Made by a program: the position numbers and the translations under genes. Below are positions 45,056 through 54,007 of a DNA stretch of 64,000 bases, one piece after another (the stretch's first letter is position 1; each line of letters begins with the position of its first letter). The DNA is taken from contig JAFVIB010000002.1 of the NCBI GenBank assembly GCA_017474235.1, positions 134,445 to 198,444 of the forward strand. Reading direction: 5' to 3'. A model generated the notes under the pieces. That model searched no databases. It was not told where the DNA came from and saw only the letters and a list, made by a program, of their open reading frames with translations. The stretch comes from Alistipes sp. (GTDB taxonomy: Bacteria > Bacteroidota > Bacteroidia > Bacteroidales > Rikenellaceae).

Positions 45056-47956
45056 ATGAGAAAATTTTGGACACTTGTAGCCGCTGCTGCATTGGTAGTA
45101 GGCTGCTCAGAGGATTTGACTTCTGATTTGAATGTAGGACCTGATGGTTCACTTGGTACTGTTGGCGAGGGTATTACCCTTGAGGTATCTGTTGAGGATG
45201 TTACCCGTGTTGATATTGAGAAGGGTAAGCCGGCTTGGGAGGTAGGCGATTGCCTCACTCTTGTACACGACGGTAAGAGCTATGAGTATAAGGCTGTAAC
45301 AGCCGGTAATACTGCATCATTTGCGGCTGTAGATGCTGAGAATGCACTTGAGACTGTTGATGCAAGCAAGCCTGTGGCTGCCTTCTATAATGTAAAGAGC
45401 GTTAATGTTGAGGCTATGACTGCTGTTTTTGATGTTGCAGCAGTGCAGACTGTAGGCGAGGCAACAAATAAAGTTCCTTTCTACACTTATAGCGCAACTA
45501 CAACTGTTGAGGAGAATAAGTTGAGCCTTACAATGAAGCCGCTTGCATCTGTTGTTGAGTTCGAGCTTACTGCTGCAAGTGCTTGGAATGCAGATGCAGT
45601 ATCTCTCCAGTCTTCATACTCAGTTGATACTTACGCTGTTGCTTCAGGTGTTGCTGTTGATGCAACTACAGGCGAAATCTCTATGGCAGGCGCAAAAACA
45701 GGCGATAAGGTTACTGTAGAGCTCGGCGGCGCAGTTGATTTTGCAACTACCCGTAATGTACAGATGGTAGTTTTGGCAGAGAGCTTCACTGTAACGAAAA
45801 TAATAGACAAGGTTGAGACACCTGTTACCGTAAACCCTGTATATTGCGACACGGCAGTGCTTAAGCTCTATAAGGGCGGCGCAGAGAATGTTCGTATCTC
45901 TATGTGGGACGAGGCTGCTGCACCTTCAAAGAAGGCTCATGTATATCAGAAGGTTGCCAATGTCCTTAAGAATAAGAAGGCTAACGGTATCTCTACCGTT
46001 GCAGAGTTCGAGGCATTTGCGCAGTCTGTAAACGAGAGTACAGAGGCATACCCAACAGGTGCAGAGTACTCAAACGAGGATGGTGTTATTGTTCTTAATA
46101 GCAACCTCACTCTTACTGCAGCAAACTGGATTGCTATCGGTAATACCGGAAAGTCTATCTTCCAGTTTGGCGGTATCTTCGATGGTAATAATAAGACTAT
46201 CGACGGTCTTAAGGTAAGCTTCAATGCCGAAGACCACAATATCCTCCTTGGTGGCGAGACTAAGACTGCTCAGTTAAATGCCGGTCTGTTTGGTGTTCTT
46301 GCAAATGGCGGTGCTATCAAAAACCTCACTGTTGATGGTAAGATTATCGTAGCCTACGGAGATGCTACCTCTTGGACCTATGTCGGTGGCGTTGTTGCTC
46401 AGGTTAATGGCGGTAGCGTTACAGGCTGTACAAGCAAGGTAAATATCATCGCTAATGAGTACGCAGCAGGTAAGACCCGCGTCGGCGGTATCGTTGCTCG
46501 TACATACTGTTCTACAGACGATGTAGTTATCAAGGATTGTACAAACGAGGGCGTTATCAACCTTCAGTATGATGCATCTGTTGCTTCAGGTAGCTTCTCT
46601 CCTCAGGTTGGTGGTATCGTAGCTATCGTTGCTGATGGCGACGAGGGTTATAAGACCACTGTTAGCTACTGCGACAATAAGGCTGCTGTATCTGCTACCA
46701 ACTTGCCAGCGCCTGTTATCGGTGGTGTAATTGGTACGCTTAATAAGGTAGATGAGGGACTTGGCGAGTTTGTTGAGTTGGATAACTCAGGTGCTATTTC
46801 TGCTATAACTCCTAAGGGTAATACCAATGTAGGTGGCGTTATTGGAGATGTTGCCGGTGATGGTGTAGAGCTTATTACTATTAAGAAGTGCAGCAATACA
46901 GGTGCTGTAACGTTAAATGATAGCAACAATACATGTGGTCAGCCGCGTATTGGTGGTGTTATTGGTTATACTTCTAAAGGCTGTATAGAGATAGAGGAGT
47001 GTATAAATAGTGGTACAGTTACTGTTGCTGCCGGTACAGGTGCTCAGTGCTATATTGGTGGCGTTGTAGGTCGTACAAATGCTGGTAGTGTAGATAATGG
47101 TATCAAAATTAAAGATTGTACAAATAGTGGTATTGTTGATGTTTCTGCAAAGAAAGCCGGTTGGAGCTATGCCGGAGGTATCACAAGTACTACTTATGGC
47201 GGAGGCTCTACAGACAATTACCGTATAGTTGTGGATGGTTGTATAAATAGTGGTCGTGTAAGTGTAACTAATGCTCATGCAACTAATGCTGTAACATTCC
47301 GTGCCGGTGGTATTCTTGGTACTCTTAATCAGTACACAAAGGTTTCTAACTGTACACACTCAGGTATTGTTGCTATGGAGAGTCAGTCTGTAAAATACGA
47401 CTATCTTGGCGGAATTGCAGGTCAGCTTGAAAATACTTACGCTCTGATTGATGGCTGTACAAATAGCGGTAAGGTATGTTGTATGCAGTTGACCAAGACT
47501 GAGCCTACCACTTCTGAAACTCCTATTGGCAAAGACGCTGGCAATAAACTCGTATATTTAGGAGGTCTTTTTGGTAATGTTGGTGGTAATAAACCTGAAG
47601 TTACTAACTGTGTAAGTATAGGTTACTTATTAGCTTCGCATGACACCAATAATGATTGGGAAAATGGAACATGGAAAGTTAGTGTGAATAATGCTAATGA
47701 TACAGGTGTTCCTAACAATCTGCAATATAGAGGAGCTATTGTAGGTAATACCAATACGGGCTTGAAAGTTAAAGATTGCCAGGTTGGCTGTTATGTAGGT
47801 GCAGTTAAGGGTGGCGACGGAACTGATCGCTACGATGCATCGGTGTCACACAAACTCGTAAATAGCGAGAATGATACTTATCATTATATGCGTTGGATTA
47901 GTGCTACATATAATATGCCAACAATGACTAACATTACTTATGTTGATGTTCAGTAG
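45056..47956 (+). CDS. GLUG-repeat surface lipoprotein with fimbrillin-like N-terminus
   Basis: A 966-residue lipoprotein (lipobox LVVGC, Cys17). Residues about 25-300 resemble a fimbrillin/Mfa-type beta domain (GITLEVSVEDVTRVD, WEVGDCLTLVHDG). From about 340 on, a parallel beta-helix is built from GLUG-type repeats: IFQFGGIFDGNNKTIDGL followed by many units of the form VGGIVA...CTNSG (VTGCTSKV, IKDCTNEG, IEECINSG, VDGCINSG). Such proteins are usually adhesins or surface carbohydrate binders. The final ~100 residues are less repetitive. It is followed by a strong terminator. Confidence 0.85.
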   Translation: MRKFWTLVAAAALVVGCSEDLTSDLNVGPDGSLGTVGEGITLEVSVEDVTRVDIEKGKPAWEVGDCLTLVHDGKSYEYKAVTAGNTASFAAVDAENALETVDASKPVAAFYNVKSVNVEAMTAVFDVAAVQTVGEATNKVPFYTYSATTTVEENKLSLTMKPLASVVEFELTAASAWNADAVSLQSSYSVDTYAVASGVAVDATTGEISMAGAKTGDKVTVELGGAVDFATTRNVQMVVLAESFTVTKIIDKVETPVTVNPVYCDTAVLKLYKGGAENVRISMWDEAAAPSKKAHVYQKVANVLKNKKANGISTVAEFEAFAQSVNESTEAYPTGAEYSNEDGVIVLNSNLTLTAANWIAIGNTGKSIFQFGGIFDGNNKTIDGLKVSFNAEDHNILLGGETKTAQLNAGLFGVLANGGAIKNLTVDGKIIVAYGDATSWTYVGGVVAQVNGGSVTGCTSKVNIIANEYAAGKTRVGGIVARTYCSTDDVVIKDCTNEGVINLQYDASVASGSFSPQVGGIVAIVADGDEGYKTTVSYCDNKAAVSATNLPAPVIGGVIGTLNKVDEGLGEFVELDNSGAISAITPKGNTNVGGVIGDVAGDGVELITIKKCSNTGAVTLNDSNNTCGQPRIGGVIGYTSKGCIEIEECINSGTVTVAAGTGAQCYIGGVVGRTNAGSVDNGIKIKDCTNSGIVDVSAKKAGWSYAGGITSTTYGGGSTDNYRIVVDGCINSGRVSVTNAHATNAVTFRAGGILGTLNQYTKVSNCTHSGIVAMESQSVKYDYLGGIAGQLENTYALIDGCTNSGKVCCMQLTKTEPTTSETPIGKDAGNKLVYLGGLFGNVGGNKPEVTNCVSIGYLLASHDTNNDWENGTWKVSVNNANDTGVPNNLQYRGAIVGNTNTGLKVKDCQVGCYVGAVKGGDGTDRYDASVSHKLVNSENDTYHYMRWISATYNMPTMTNITYVDVQ

Positions 47957-47977
47957 CAGATAGGTTTTTTAAAGGGG

Positions 47978-48010
47978 GCGAGGAGAGCGGATGTTCTCCT
48001 CGCTTTTTTT
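47978..48010 (+). terminator. Terminator of the GLUG lipoprotein gene
   Basis: GCGAGGAGA (47978-47986) and TCTCCTCGC (47995-48003) form a perfect 9-bp stem followed by seven T. Confidence 0.9.
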
Positions 48011-48030
48011 GTTTTGTTAGCTCTGTTATT

Positions 48031-48061
48031 TTTGTTATTTGAAAAACTTTTACTATCTTTG
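48031..48061 (+). promoter_or_regulatory. Predicted promoter of secDF
   Basis: TTTG (48031-48034) and TATCTTTG (48054-48061) are 19 nt apart. The leader to 48121 is about 53 nt. Confidence 0.7.
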
Positions 48062-48120
48062 CGTGCTTTTGTGTATAGTAACGAAACAAAACAAATAATT
48101 ACTTAATAAATTTAACTCAA

Positions 48121-51057
48121 ATGCAAAGTAAAGGTTTTATCAAATTGGTTGCAATCCTGCTTGCTATTGCATGTGTATATCAGCTCACTTTCTCGCTCAA
48201 GACTCGTAGCGTAGAGAAGGATGCTGTTGAGTATGCAGCAGCATTCCCTGCAGAGGAGCAGGTTGCAATGGAGCAGTACTACCTCGACTCTATTCAGAAC
48301 AAGGTAGTGTACAACATTGGCATTGCACAGTTCACTTACAAGCAGTGCAAGGAGAAGGAGATTAACTTGGGTCTTGACCTGAAGGGCGGTATGAATGTCA
48401 TGCTCGAGATTCAGGTGGAGGATGTAGTTAAGTCACTCGCCGGCGAGAGCAAGAATGATCCTGCATTCGTTGCAGCTATCGACGCTGCTGCGCAGGCTCT
48501 CAAGGAGGGTACAGGCGACTATATCAGCACTTTTGCCGAGGCTTATGCTAAGGAGAGCAATGGTGGCAAGCTCGTTGATATCTTCCTCAGCCCTGACCGC
48601 AAGGATATTGTTCCGGGTATGGAGGATGATGAAGTTGTAAAGATTCTCCGACAGGAGACAGAGGATGCTATCTCTGCATCTTTCAACATCATCCGCAGCC
48701 GTATCGACCACTTCGGCGTTATGCAGCCAAACATCCAGCGTCTGCCAAACTCAAACCGTATCTTGGTTGAGCTTCCGGGCGTTAAGGAGCCTGAGCGTGT
48801 GCGTAAGCTCCTTCAGGGTACTGCATCACTCGAGTTTTGGACAACTTACAATGGCGCAGAGCTTCTTCAGTCGCTTGTTCGCGCTGATCAGGTTGTAAAG
48901 TCACTCAATGTTGAGGTTGAGCAGGAGCAGACTGCTGAGAATACTTTGGCAGACGAGGTTGCTGCTACAGAGCAGGGCGAGAGCCGCTTCTCTCGTGAGC
49001 AGAATCCGCTCTTGGCGCTTCTGAGCCCTGACTATGCAGGTGGTGCGGTTCTTGGTGCTGCTGTAGCTGCTGATGTTGCTACTATCAACAAGTATCTCGC
49101 TCTTCCTGAGGTACGCGAGTGCTTCCCTGCTGACATCGACTTCAAGTGGGGTATCAAGGGCGAGCCTATGTTTGATAACCGCCTCTGCCTCTATGCTATC
49201 AAGGTTGAGCGTGCAGATGGCAAGGCTCCACTCGACGGTAGCGTAATCTCTGACGCTCGTGCGACTTACGCACAGACAGGTGCTGATGCTGAGGTATCTA
49301 TGTCTATGAACTCTAACGGTATTACCGAGTGGGCTCAGCTCACTGCTGACAATATTGGCAAGTGCATCGCTATCGTTCTCGATGGTTATGTATATTCTGC
49401 TCCTGTTGTTCGCAACAAGATTGAGGGTGGTAACTCTTCAATTACCGGTAACTTCACTATTCAGGAGGCTCAGGACCTTGCAAATGTCCTCAAGTCAGGT
49501 AAGGTTCCGGCTCCGGCTCGCATTATTCAGGATACTGTTGTAGGTCCGTCACTCGGTCAGGAGTCTATCAACTCTGGTTTGATGTCATTTGTTATCGCAT
49601 TTATCCTCGTACTCCTCTATATGGGTCTGTTCTACAAGACCGCAGGTTGGATGGCTGCTGTTGCTTTGGTAACAAATGTATTCCTGCTGATGGGTGTACT
49701 TGTATCATTCGGCGCAGTGCTTACACTTCCGGGTATCGCGGGTATTGTGCTTACAATGGGTATGGCTGTCGATTCAAATGTGATTATCTTCGAGCGTATC
49801 AAGGAGGAGCTTCGTGCTGGTAAGGGCATCTCTGCCGCTATCAAGGACGGTTTCGCAAATGCTTACTCGGCAATTATCGACGGTAACCTTACAACCATCA
49901 TCACCGGTATTGTACTCTATGTATTTGGTAATGGTCCGGTTCAGGGCTTCGCAACTACACTGATTATCGGTATTATCACATCACTCTTCTGCTCAATCTT
50001 CATTACTCGTATGCTTATCGAGTGGGTTGTTGCTAAGAAGGGTAGCATATCGTTCTCTCGTAGCTGGTCTGAGAATTGGCTCACAAACTTCAAGTTTGAC
50101 TTTATCGGCAAGCGTAAGATGTCTTACATCATCTCAGGTGTAGTAATCCTCGTATCTGTTGTTTCACTCCTCATTCAGGGTCTGAACCTCGGTGTTGAGT
50201 TTACAGGTGGTCGTACATTCGTTGTTCGTTTTGATCAGGATGTAACAGCCGAGCAGGTACGCGCACAGCTCACTGAGGCATTTGCTGACGCTGAGGATGC
50301 TGCAAATGCATCTTTCGAGGTTAAGCAGTATGGCGATAAGAATCAGATGCGTATCGTTACTCAGTATAAGCACGATGATACCTCTGAGGCTACTACCGAG
50401 GAGGTTGAGATTCTTATCTACAACGCACTCAAGCCACTCTATAGCTACGATATTACACTCGACGGCTTTAAGAATACTCAGGATGATGTAAATGGTATCA
50501 TCTCTGCCGATAAGATTGGTCCTGCTATTGCAAAGGATATGACTACCGGCGCATTCTTCGCTGTATTCTTCTCACTGATCGCTATCGGTCTCTACATCAC
50601 ACTCCGATTCAAGAAGTGGCAGTGGGCTACAGGTGCAACACTCGCACTTGTACACGATGCATTTATCGTAATCGGTATGTTCTCAATCTGCTACGCATTT
50701 ATGCCATTCAACCTCGAGATTGATCAGGCATTTATCGCTGCTATTCTGACAATTATCGGTTACTCAATCAACGATACCGTGGTTATCTTCGACCGTATTC
50801 GTGAGTACAATGTTCTCTATCCAAAGCGCAATGTTCGCGAGAATATCAACAACGCGCTCTGCTCGACACTCGCTCGTACTCTCAATACATCAGGTACAAC
50901 TCTGGTAACCCTGCTTGCAATCTTCATCTTCGGTGGTGCAACTATCCGTGGATTCGTATTCGCACTGCTTGTGGGTGTTATCATTGGTACATACTCTTCA
51001 CTCTTTATCGCAACTCCGTTGGCTTATGATATGTTGCCGGCGAAGGATAAGAAGTAA
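48121..51057 (+). CDS. secDF: Fused protein translocase subunit SecDF
   Basis: A 978-residue fusion of SecD and SecF, which pulls exported proteins through SecYEG using the proton gradient. SecD: TM1 near 7-25, periplasmic region with GLDLKGGMNVMLEI, and the membrane block FIAFVLVLLYMG-like to ITRMLIEWV (about 485-640), with TMGMAVDSNVIIFERIKEEL as the D4 motif. SecF: starts near 660 (FIGKRKMSYIISG), with GVEFTGGRTFVVRF and SINDTVVIFDRIREY. The single-chain form is normal in Bacteroidetes. A palindromic repeat begins on the last base of the stop codon. Confidence 0.96.
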   Translation: MQSKGFIKLVAILLAIACVYQLTFSLKTRSVEKDAVEYAAAFPAEEQVAMEQYYLDSIQNKVVYNIGIAQFTYKQCKEKEINLGLDLKGGMNVMLEIQVEDVVKSLAGESKNDPAFVAAIDAAAQALKEGTGDYISTFAEAYAKESNGGKLVDIFLSPDRKDIVPGMEDDEVVKILRQETEDAISASFNIIRSRIDHFGVMQPNIQRLPNSNRILVELPGVKEPERVRKLLQGTASLEFWTTYNGAELLQSLVRADQVVKSLNVEVEQEQTAENTLADEVAATEQGESRFSREQNPLLALLSPDYAGGAVLGAAVAADVATINKYLALPEVRECFPADIDFKWGIKGEPMFDNRLCLYAIKVERADGKAPLDGSVISDARATYAQTGADAEVSMSMNSNGITEWAQLTADNIGKCIAIVLDGYVYSAPVVRNKIEGGNSSITGNFTIQEAQDLANVLKSGKVPAPARIIQDTVVGPSLGQESINSGLMSFVIAFILVLLYMGLFYKTAGWMAAVALVTNVFLLMGVLVSFGAVLTLPGIAGIVLTMGMAVDSNVIIFERIKEELRAGKGISAAIKDGFANAYSAIIDGNLTTIITGIVLYVFGNGPVQGFATTLIIGIITSLFCSIFITRMLIEWVVAKKGSISFSRSWSENWLTNFKFDFIGKRKMSYIISGVVILVSVVSLLIQGLNLGVEFTGGRTFVVRFDQDVTAEQVRAQLTEAFADAEDAANASFEVKQYGDKNQMRIVTQYKHDDTSEATTEEVEILIYNALKPLYSYDITLDGFKNTQDDVNGIISADKIGPAIAKDMTTGAFFAVFFSLIAIGLYITLRFKKWQWATGATLALVHDAFIVIGMFSICYAFMPFNLEIDQAFIAAILTIIGYSINDTVVIFDRIREYNVLYPKRNVRENINNALCSTLARTLNTSGTTLVTLLAIFIFGGATIRGFVFALLVGVIIGTYSSLFIATPLAYDMLPAKDKK

Positions 51058-51182
51058 TTTTATCGTGATAGTGGCACATTTCCTGCCGCTACTCCAAAAC
51101 TCGACAAAGGGCAGTACCGCAAGTACAGCCCTTCGTCGTTTTTTACCCGAGCGTTGCAACTACTACCTTTTGACAACAAAAT
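51057..51182. repeat. Dispersed palindrome copy after secDF, hybrid arms
   Basis: The left arm ATTTTATCGT (51057-51066) and right arm ACAACAAAAT (51173-51182) belong to the two different arm types, so two pairs are mismatched. The centre TCGAC-a-AAGGGC...GCCCTT-c-GTCGTTTTTT is a terminator-like hairpin. Confidence 0.85.
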
Positions 51183-51234
51183 GAGTGCAAGACAGAGACG
51201 GAGTACAATCTCTGACGATAAAATGAGTGCGAAC
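51183..51234. repeat. Tail unit after the secDF palindrome
   Basis: GAGTGCAAG followed by a hairpin (CAGAGA...TCTCTG), then ACGATAAAATGAGTGCG. It matches the tail at 41334-41392. Confidence 0.6.
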
Positions 51235-51270
51235 TATAAGAGTAGTGAAATTAGAATTTCTGTTCTTTTC

Positions 51271-51480
51271 GGATTTAGGAAAACCATCGTAGATGGTACA
51301 AGAAAAAGAGAGATTGCGCGTCAAGTTTACTTGAACAGAGCAAATCTCTCTTTTTATTGTAATAGCCGTAAGGCTATCCTAAATCCGCAACGCAGAGAAG
51401 AGAAACGAGTTTCTCCGAAAGCTTTTTGCACGCCCTGCTTTTTCTCGAAAAAGCGGGCAGTACTCGCTTTCTGCGTAGCT
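51271..51480. repeat. Second type of nested palindromic element upstream of ybbR
   Basis: GGATTTAGGA (51271-51280) and TCCTAAATCC (51377-51386) are perfect arms around three smaller hairpins: ACCATC-gta-GATGGT, AAAAAGAGAGATT with AATCTCTCTTTTT, and ATAGCC-gtaa-GGCTAT. A second palindrome follows at about 51390-51478 (ACGCAGA/TCTGCGT) enclosing AGAAAC-ga-GTTTCT and GCTTTTT-ctcg-AAAAAGC. It is non-coding and unlike the other family. I see no gene between 51058 and 51537. Confidence 0.65.
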
Positions 51481-51497
51481 TATCAAAAATCGGGTAG

Positions 51498-51533
51498 TTT
51501 TGCGTAGCTTTTATTGAAAAATTATTACCTTTG
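51498..51533 (+). promoter_or_regulatory. Predicted promoter of the ybbR-coaE-folP operon
   Basis: TTTG (51499-51502) and TACCTTTG (51526-51533) are 23 nt apart. The ATG is 4 nt after the -7 box, so a leaderless transcript is predicted. Confidence 0.5.
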
Positions 51534-51537
51534 TTGT

Positions 51538-51975
51538 ATGAAAAGACTTTGGAACTATATCAAGCGATTTTTTGAGAGGCTCAAGAGCTATATCTCACCG
51601 GTATTTATTATGCTCTTTGTGGCGTCATTTACCCTTTGGTACATCGCAAAGTTAAACTATAACTATACCACCGAGTTGGATGTTAAGATTCGCATTGGTG
51701 ATAGTCGTTTTTCGGTTCCTTGTGTGGTTGAGGGCAAGGGTACGAACCTATTTGGTTATGTACTCTCGACTTCGCGTCTTAATATTCCGCTTTCGGAGTT
51801 GGAGTACTCGGTTATGCGTGAGGTTACCGAGTTAGGCTCTGCACCGAATGATAAGATGCGTCTGCATCTGAAACCTGAGTCGCTAAAAAATGCGATATCT
51901 GTCCGCTTAAGCGATATTAATATCCGTTCTATCGGCTCTATACCCGATATAGAGGTTCCAAAGCAGTTGCAGTAA
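51538..51975 (+). CDS. YbbR-like domain protein
   Basis: A 145-residue protein with one N-terminal membrane segment (about 18-36) and a single YbbR-like beta domain (YNYTTELDVKIRIGDSRFSV). YbbR proteins sit beside diadenylate cyclase in Firmicutes, but their role here is unknown. The ATG at 51538 is chosen over an in-frame TTG at 51514, which lies upstream of the predicted transcription start. The stop codon overlaps the coaE start by one base (TAATG). Confidence 0.75.
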   Translation: MKRLWNYIKRFFERLKSYISPVFIMLFVASFTLWYIAKLNYNYTTELDVKIRIGDSRFSVPCVVEGKGTNLFGYVLSTSRLNIPLSELEYSVMREVTELGSAPNDKMRLHLKPESLKNAISVRLSDINIRSIGSIPDIEVPKQLQ

Positions 51976-52559
51976 TGGGCGTCTTTAAGGTCGGGCTGTG
52001 TGGCACTATCGGTAGTGGTAAGAGTACTGTTTGTCGGCTCTTTGAGCAGCTTGGTGTGCCTGTATATATAGCCGATGATAGGGCAAAGGAGATGATGAAT
52101 AGCTCCGAGGAGTTGAAGGCGCAGATTATTGAGGCTTTTGGCGATGAGTGTTATACGGCAGAGGGGCTTAATCGACCATTTTTAGCATCGCAGATTTTTG
52201 GAGATGATGCTAAACGGTTGCTGCTAAATTCGATAGTCCATCCGGCGGTATGTCGCGACTTTGTGCTGTGGGCAGAGTGTCAGAGTAGTGATTATGTAGT
52301 TGTCGAGTCGGCAATTCTCTTTGAGTCGGGTCTTGATAAGGTGGTTGATACTACGGTGGCGGTGGTGGCTCCGCAGAGTGAGTGTCTTAAGCGAGCAGCA
52401 GCGCGTGATGGCGTTGATATAGAGGCTGTTAAGGCGCGAATGAGAACTCAGCTTACGGCAGATCAGTTGCGAGCAATGGCTGCTTATACGATTGAGAATA
52501 ACACGATTGACGGGCTTGCGGAGCAGGTTAATAATCTAAATGCCAAATGGCGTATCTGA
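51975..52559 (+). CDS. coaE: Dephospho-CoA kinase
   Basis: A 194-residue kinase for the last step of coenzyme A synthesis. Walker A is GTIGSGKST (residues 10-18). DDRAKEMM, the HPAVCRDF block and the late LKRAAARDGVDIEAVKARMR fit the family. Its start is coupled to ybbR by one base, and folP starts right after the stop. Confidence 0.94.
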   Translation: MGVFKVGLCGTIGSGKSTVCRLFEQLGVPVYIADDRAKEMMNSSEELKAQIIEAFGDECYTAEGLNRPFLASQIFGDDAKRLLLNSIVHPAVCRDFVLWAECQSSDYVVVESAILFESGLDKVVDTTVAVVAPQSECLKRAAARDGVDIEAVKARMRTQLTADQLRAMAAYTIENNTIDGLAEQVNNLNAKWRI

Positions 52560-52560
52560 T

Positions 52561-53382
52561 ATGCAAAATTTAGACCTTCACAGATTGCATGTAATGGCGA
52601 TAGTCAATGTTACTGACGACTCGTTCTACTCAGCATCCAGAGTGGTGACGGTGGAGGCTGTTGAGCGTCGTATTGCGGAGGTTGTGGAGCAGGGTGCGAC
52701 TATTATAGATATAGGTGGCTACTCCTCTCGCCCGGGGGCAGATGATATTGATATCGAGACGGAGTGGGCACGGGTCGATTTGGGCGTAGGTGCTGCACGC
52801 CGTATAGCTCCGCAGGTAGCGGTATCTGTTGATACTTTTAGGGCGGAGATTGTAAGGCGTACGGTCGAGAAGTATGGCGCGATAATAGTCAATGATATTA
52901 CAGCGGGCTACGGAGATGAGCATATGGTAGAACTTGTGGCAGAGCTTGACCTGCCGTATGTGGCAATGCATATGCGAGCCGAGCCTAAGACTATGCAGAG
53001 CTGTACAGATTACACGGATGTAGTGGGCGAGGTGTTCGGCTACCTGAAATCTCGAGCTGTGGAGTTGGAGAGCAGGGGAGTGCGCCGAGAGAATATTATC
53101 CTTGACCCGGGTTTGGGTTTTGCCAAGAGTATCGAGCAAAATTACCAACTACTTGAGAGACTGTCCGACCTATGCGATGCGGGCTATCCGGTGCTTGTAG
53201 GGCTTTCGCGTAAGTCGATGATATATAAGTTATTAAATACTACTCCGGAGGAGTCGTTAGTCGGTACGGTGGCACTTAATTGGGAGGCTCTTCGTCAGGG
53301 TGCCAAGATAGTGAGGGTTCACGATGTAGCGGAGGCAGTAAAAATAGTTACCATATATGATAAAGGCTTCAGAAATTTATAA
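52561..53382 (+). CDS. folP: Dihydropteroate synthase
   Basis: A 273-residue enzyme that joins pterin pyrophosphate to p-aminobenzoate in folate synthesis, the sulfonamide target. Motifs are VMAIVNVTDDSFYSASR (most homologues have NVTPDSF), DIGGYSSRPGA, VSVDTF, IVNDITAG, DPGLGFAKS and GLSRKSMIYK. An in-frame ATG at 52540 inside coaE is possible, but the ATG at 52561 fits better. It overlaps lolD by 26 bp. Confidence 0.92.
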   Translation: MQNLDLHRLHVMAIVNVTDDSFYSASRVVTVEAVERRIAEVVEQGATIIDIGGYSSRPGADDIDIETEWARVDLGVGAARRIAPQVAVSVDTFRAEIVRRTVEKYGAIIVNDITAGYGDEHMVELVAELDLPYVAMHMRAEPKTMQSCTDYTDVVGEVFGYLKSRAVELESRGVRRENIILDPGLGFAKSIEQNYQLLERLSDLCDAGYPVLVGLSRKSMIYKLLNTTPEESLVGTVALNWEALRQGAKIVRVHDVAEAVKIVTIYDKGFRNL

Positions 53383-54007
53383 ACGATTTTCGACCGTTGA
53401 GGCTCTGAGTGGCGTGAGCTTGGAGGTGGCAAAGGGGGAGATTGTTGCCATAGTTGGTGCAAGTGGTGCAGGAAAGAGTACTCTGCTTCAGATTTTGGGT
53501 ACACTTATGCCGGCAGATAGTGGTAGTGTGCAGATAGCGGGTACCGAGGTTGGAACGCTTAGCGAGCGACAGTTGGCGGCATTTCGTAATAAGCACATCG
53601 GCTTTGTATTTCAGTTTCACCACCTGCTGCCGGAGTTTACGGCTGTTGAGAATGTGATGATGCCTGCACTTATAGGTGGTATGGATAAGGGCGAGGCGGC
53701 AAAGAGAGCTGCCGAACTGCTCGATATGGTAGGTCTTGCAAATAGAGTGTCGCATAAGCCTGTTGAGATGTCGGGCGGAGAGCAGCAGCGTGTGGCTATT
53801 GCTCGTGCGTTGGTATGCCGTCCGTCGGTAGTGCTTGCCGATGAGCCGACAGGTAACCTCGACTCGACAAACAGGGATGAAATTCAGCGACTGCTGATGG
53901 ATGTAAGAGAGCGTTTTGACCAGACAATATTGATGGTTACACACGATATGAGCCTTGCAGAGTCTGTCGATAGAAAAATTGTAATGAGCGATGGCAGAGT
54001 ACTCTGA
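53357..54007 (+). CDS. lolD: ABC transporter ATPase, LolD type
   Basis: A 216-residue ATP-binding subunit. Walker A GASGAGKST, signature MSGGEQQRVAIARAL, Walker B VVLADEPTGNLDS and the switch histidine in MVTHDMS are all present. The length and VFQFHHLLPEFTAVENV match LolD, which releases lipoproteins from the inner membrane, though other MacB-like transporters use similar ATPases. The permease genes are not here. It overlaps the flanking genes on both sides. Confidence 0.85.
   Translation: MIKASEIYKRFSTVEALSGVSLEVAKGEIVAIVGASGAGKSTLLQILGTLMPADSGSVQIAGTEVGTLSERQLAAFRNKHIGFVFQFHHLLPEFTAVENVMMPALIGGMDKGEAAKRAAELLDMVGLANRVSHKPVEMSGGEQQRVAIARALVCRPSVVLADEPTGNLDSTNRDEIQRLLMDVRERFDQTILMVTHDMSLAESVDRKIVMSDGRVL

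Noticed and set aside
51154..51507. A 117-codon plus-strand open frame between secDF and ybbR
   Set aside because: It runs through the tail unit and the nested palindromes; the peptide has no recognisable features.
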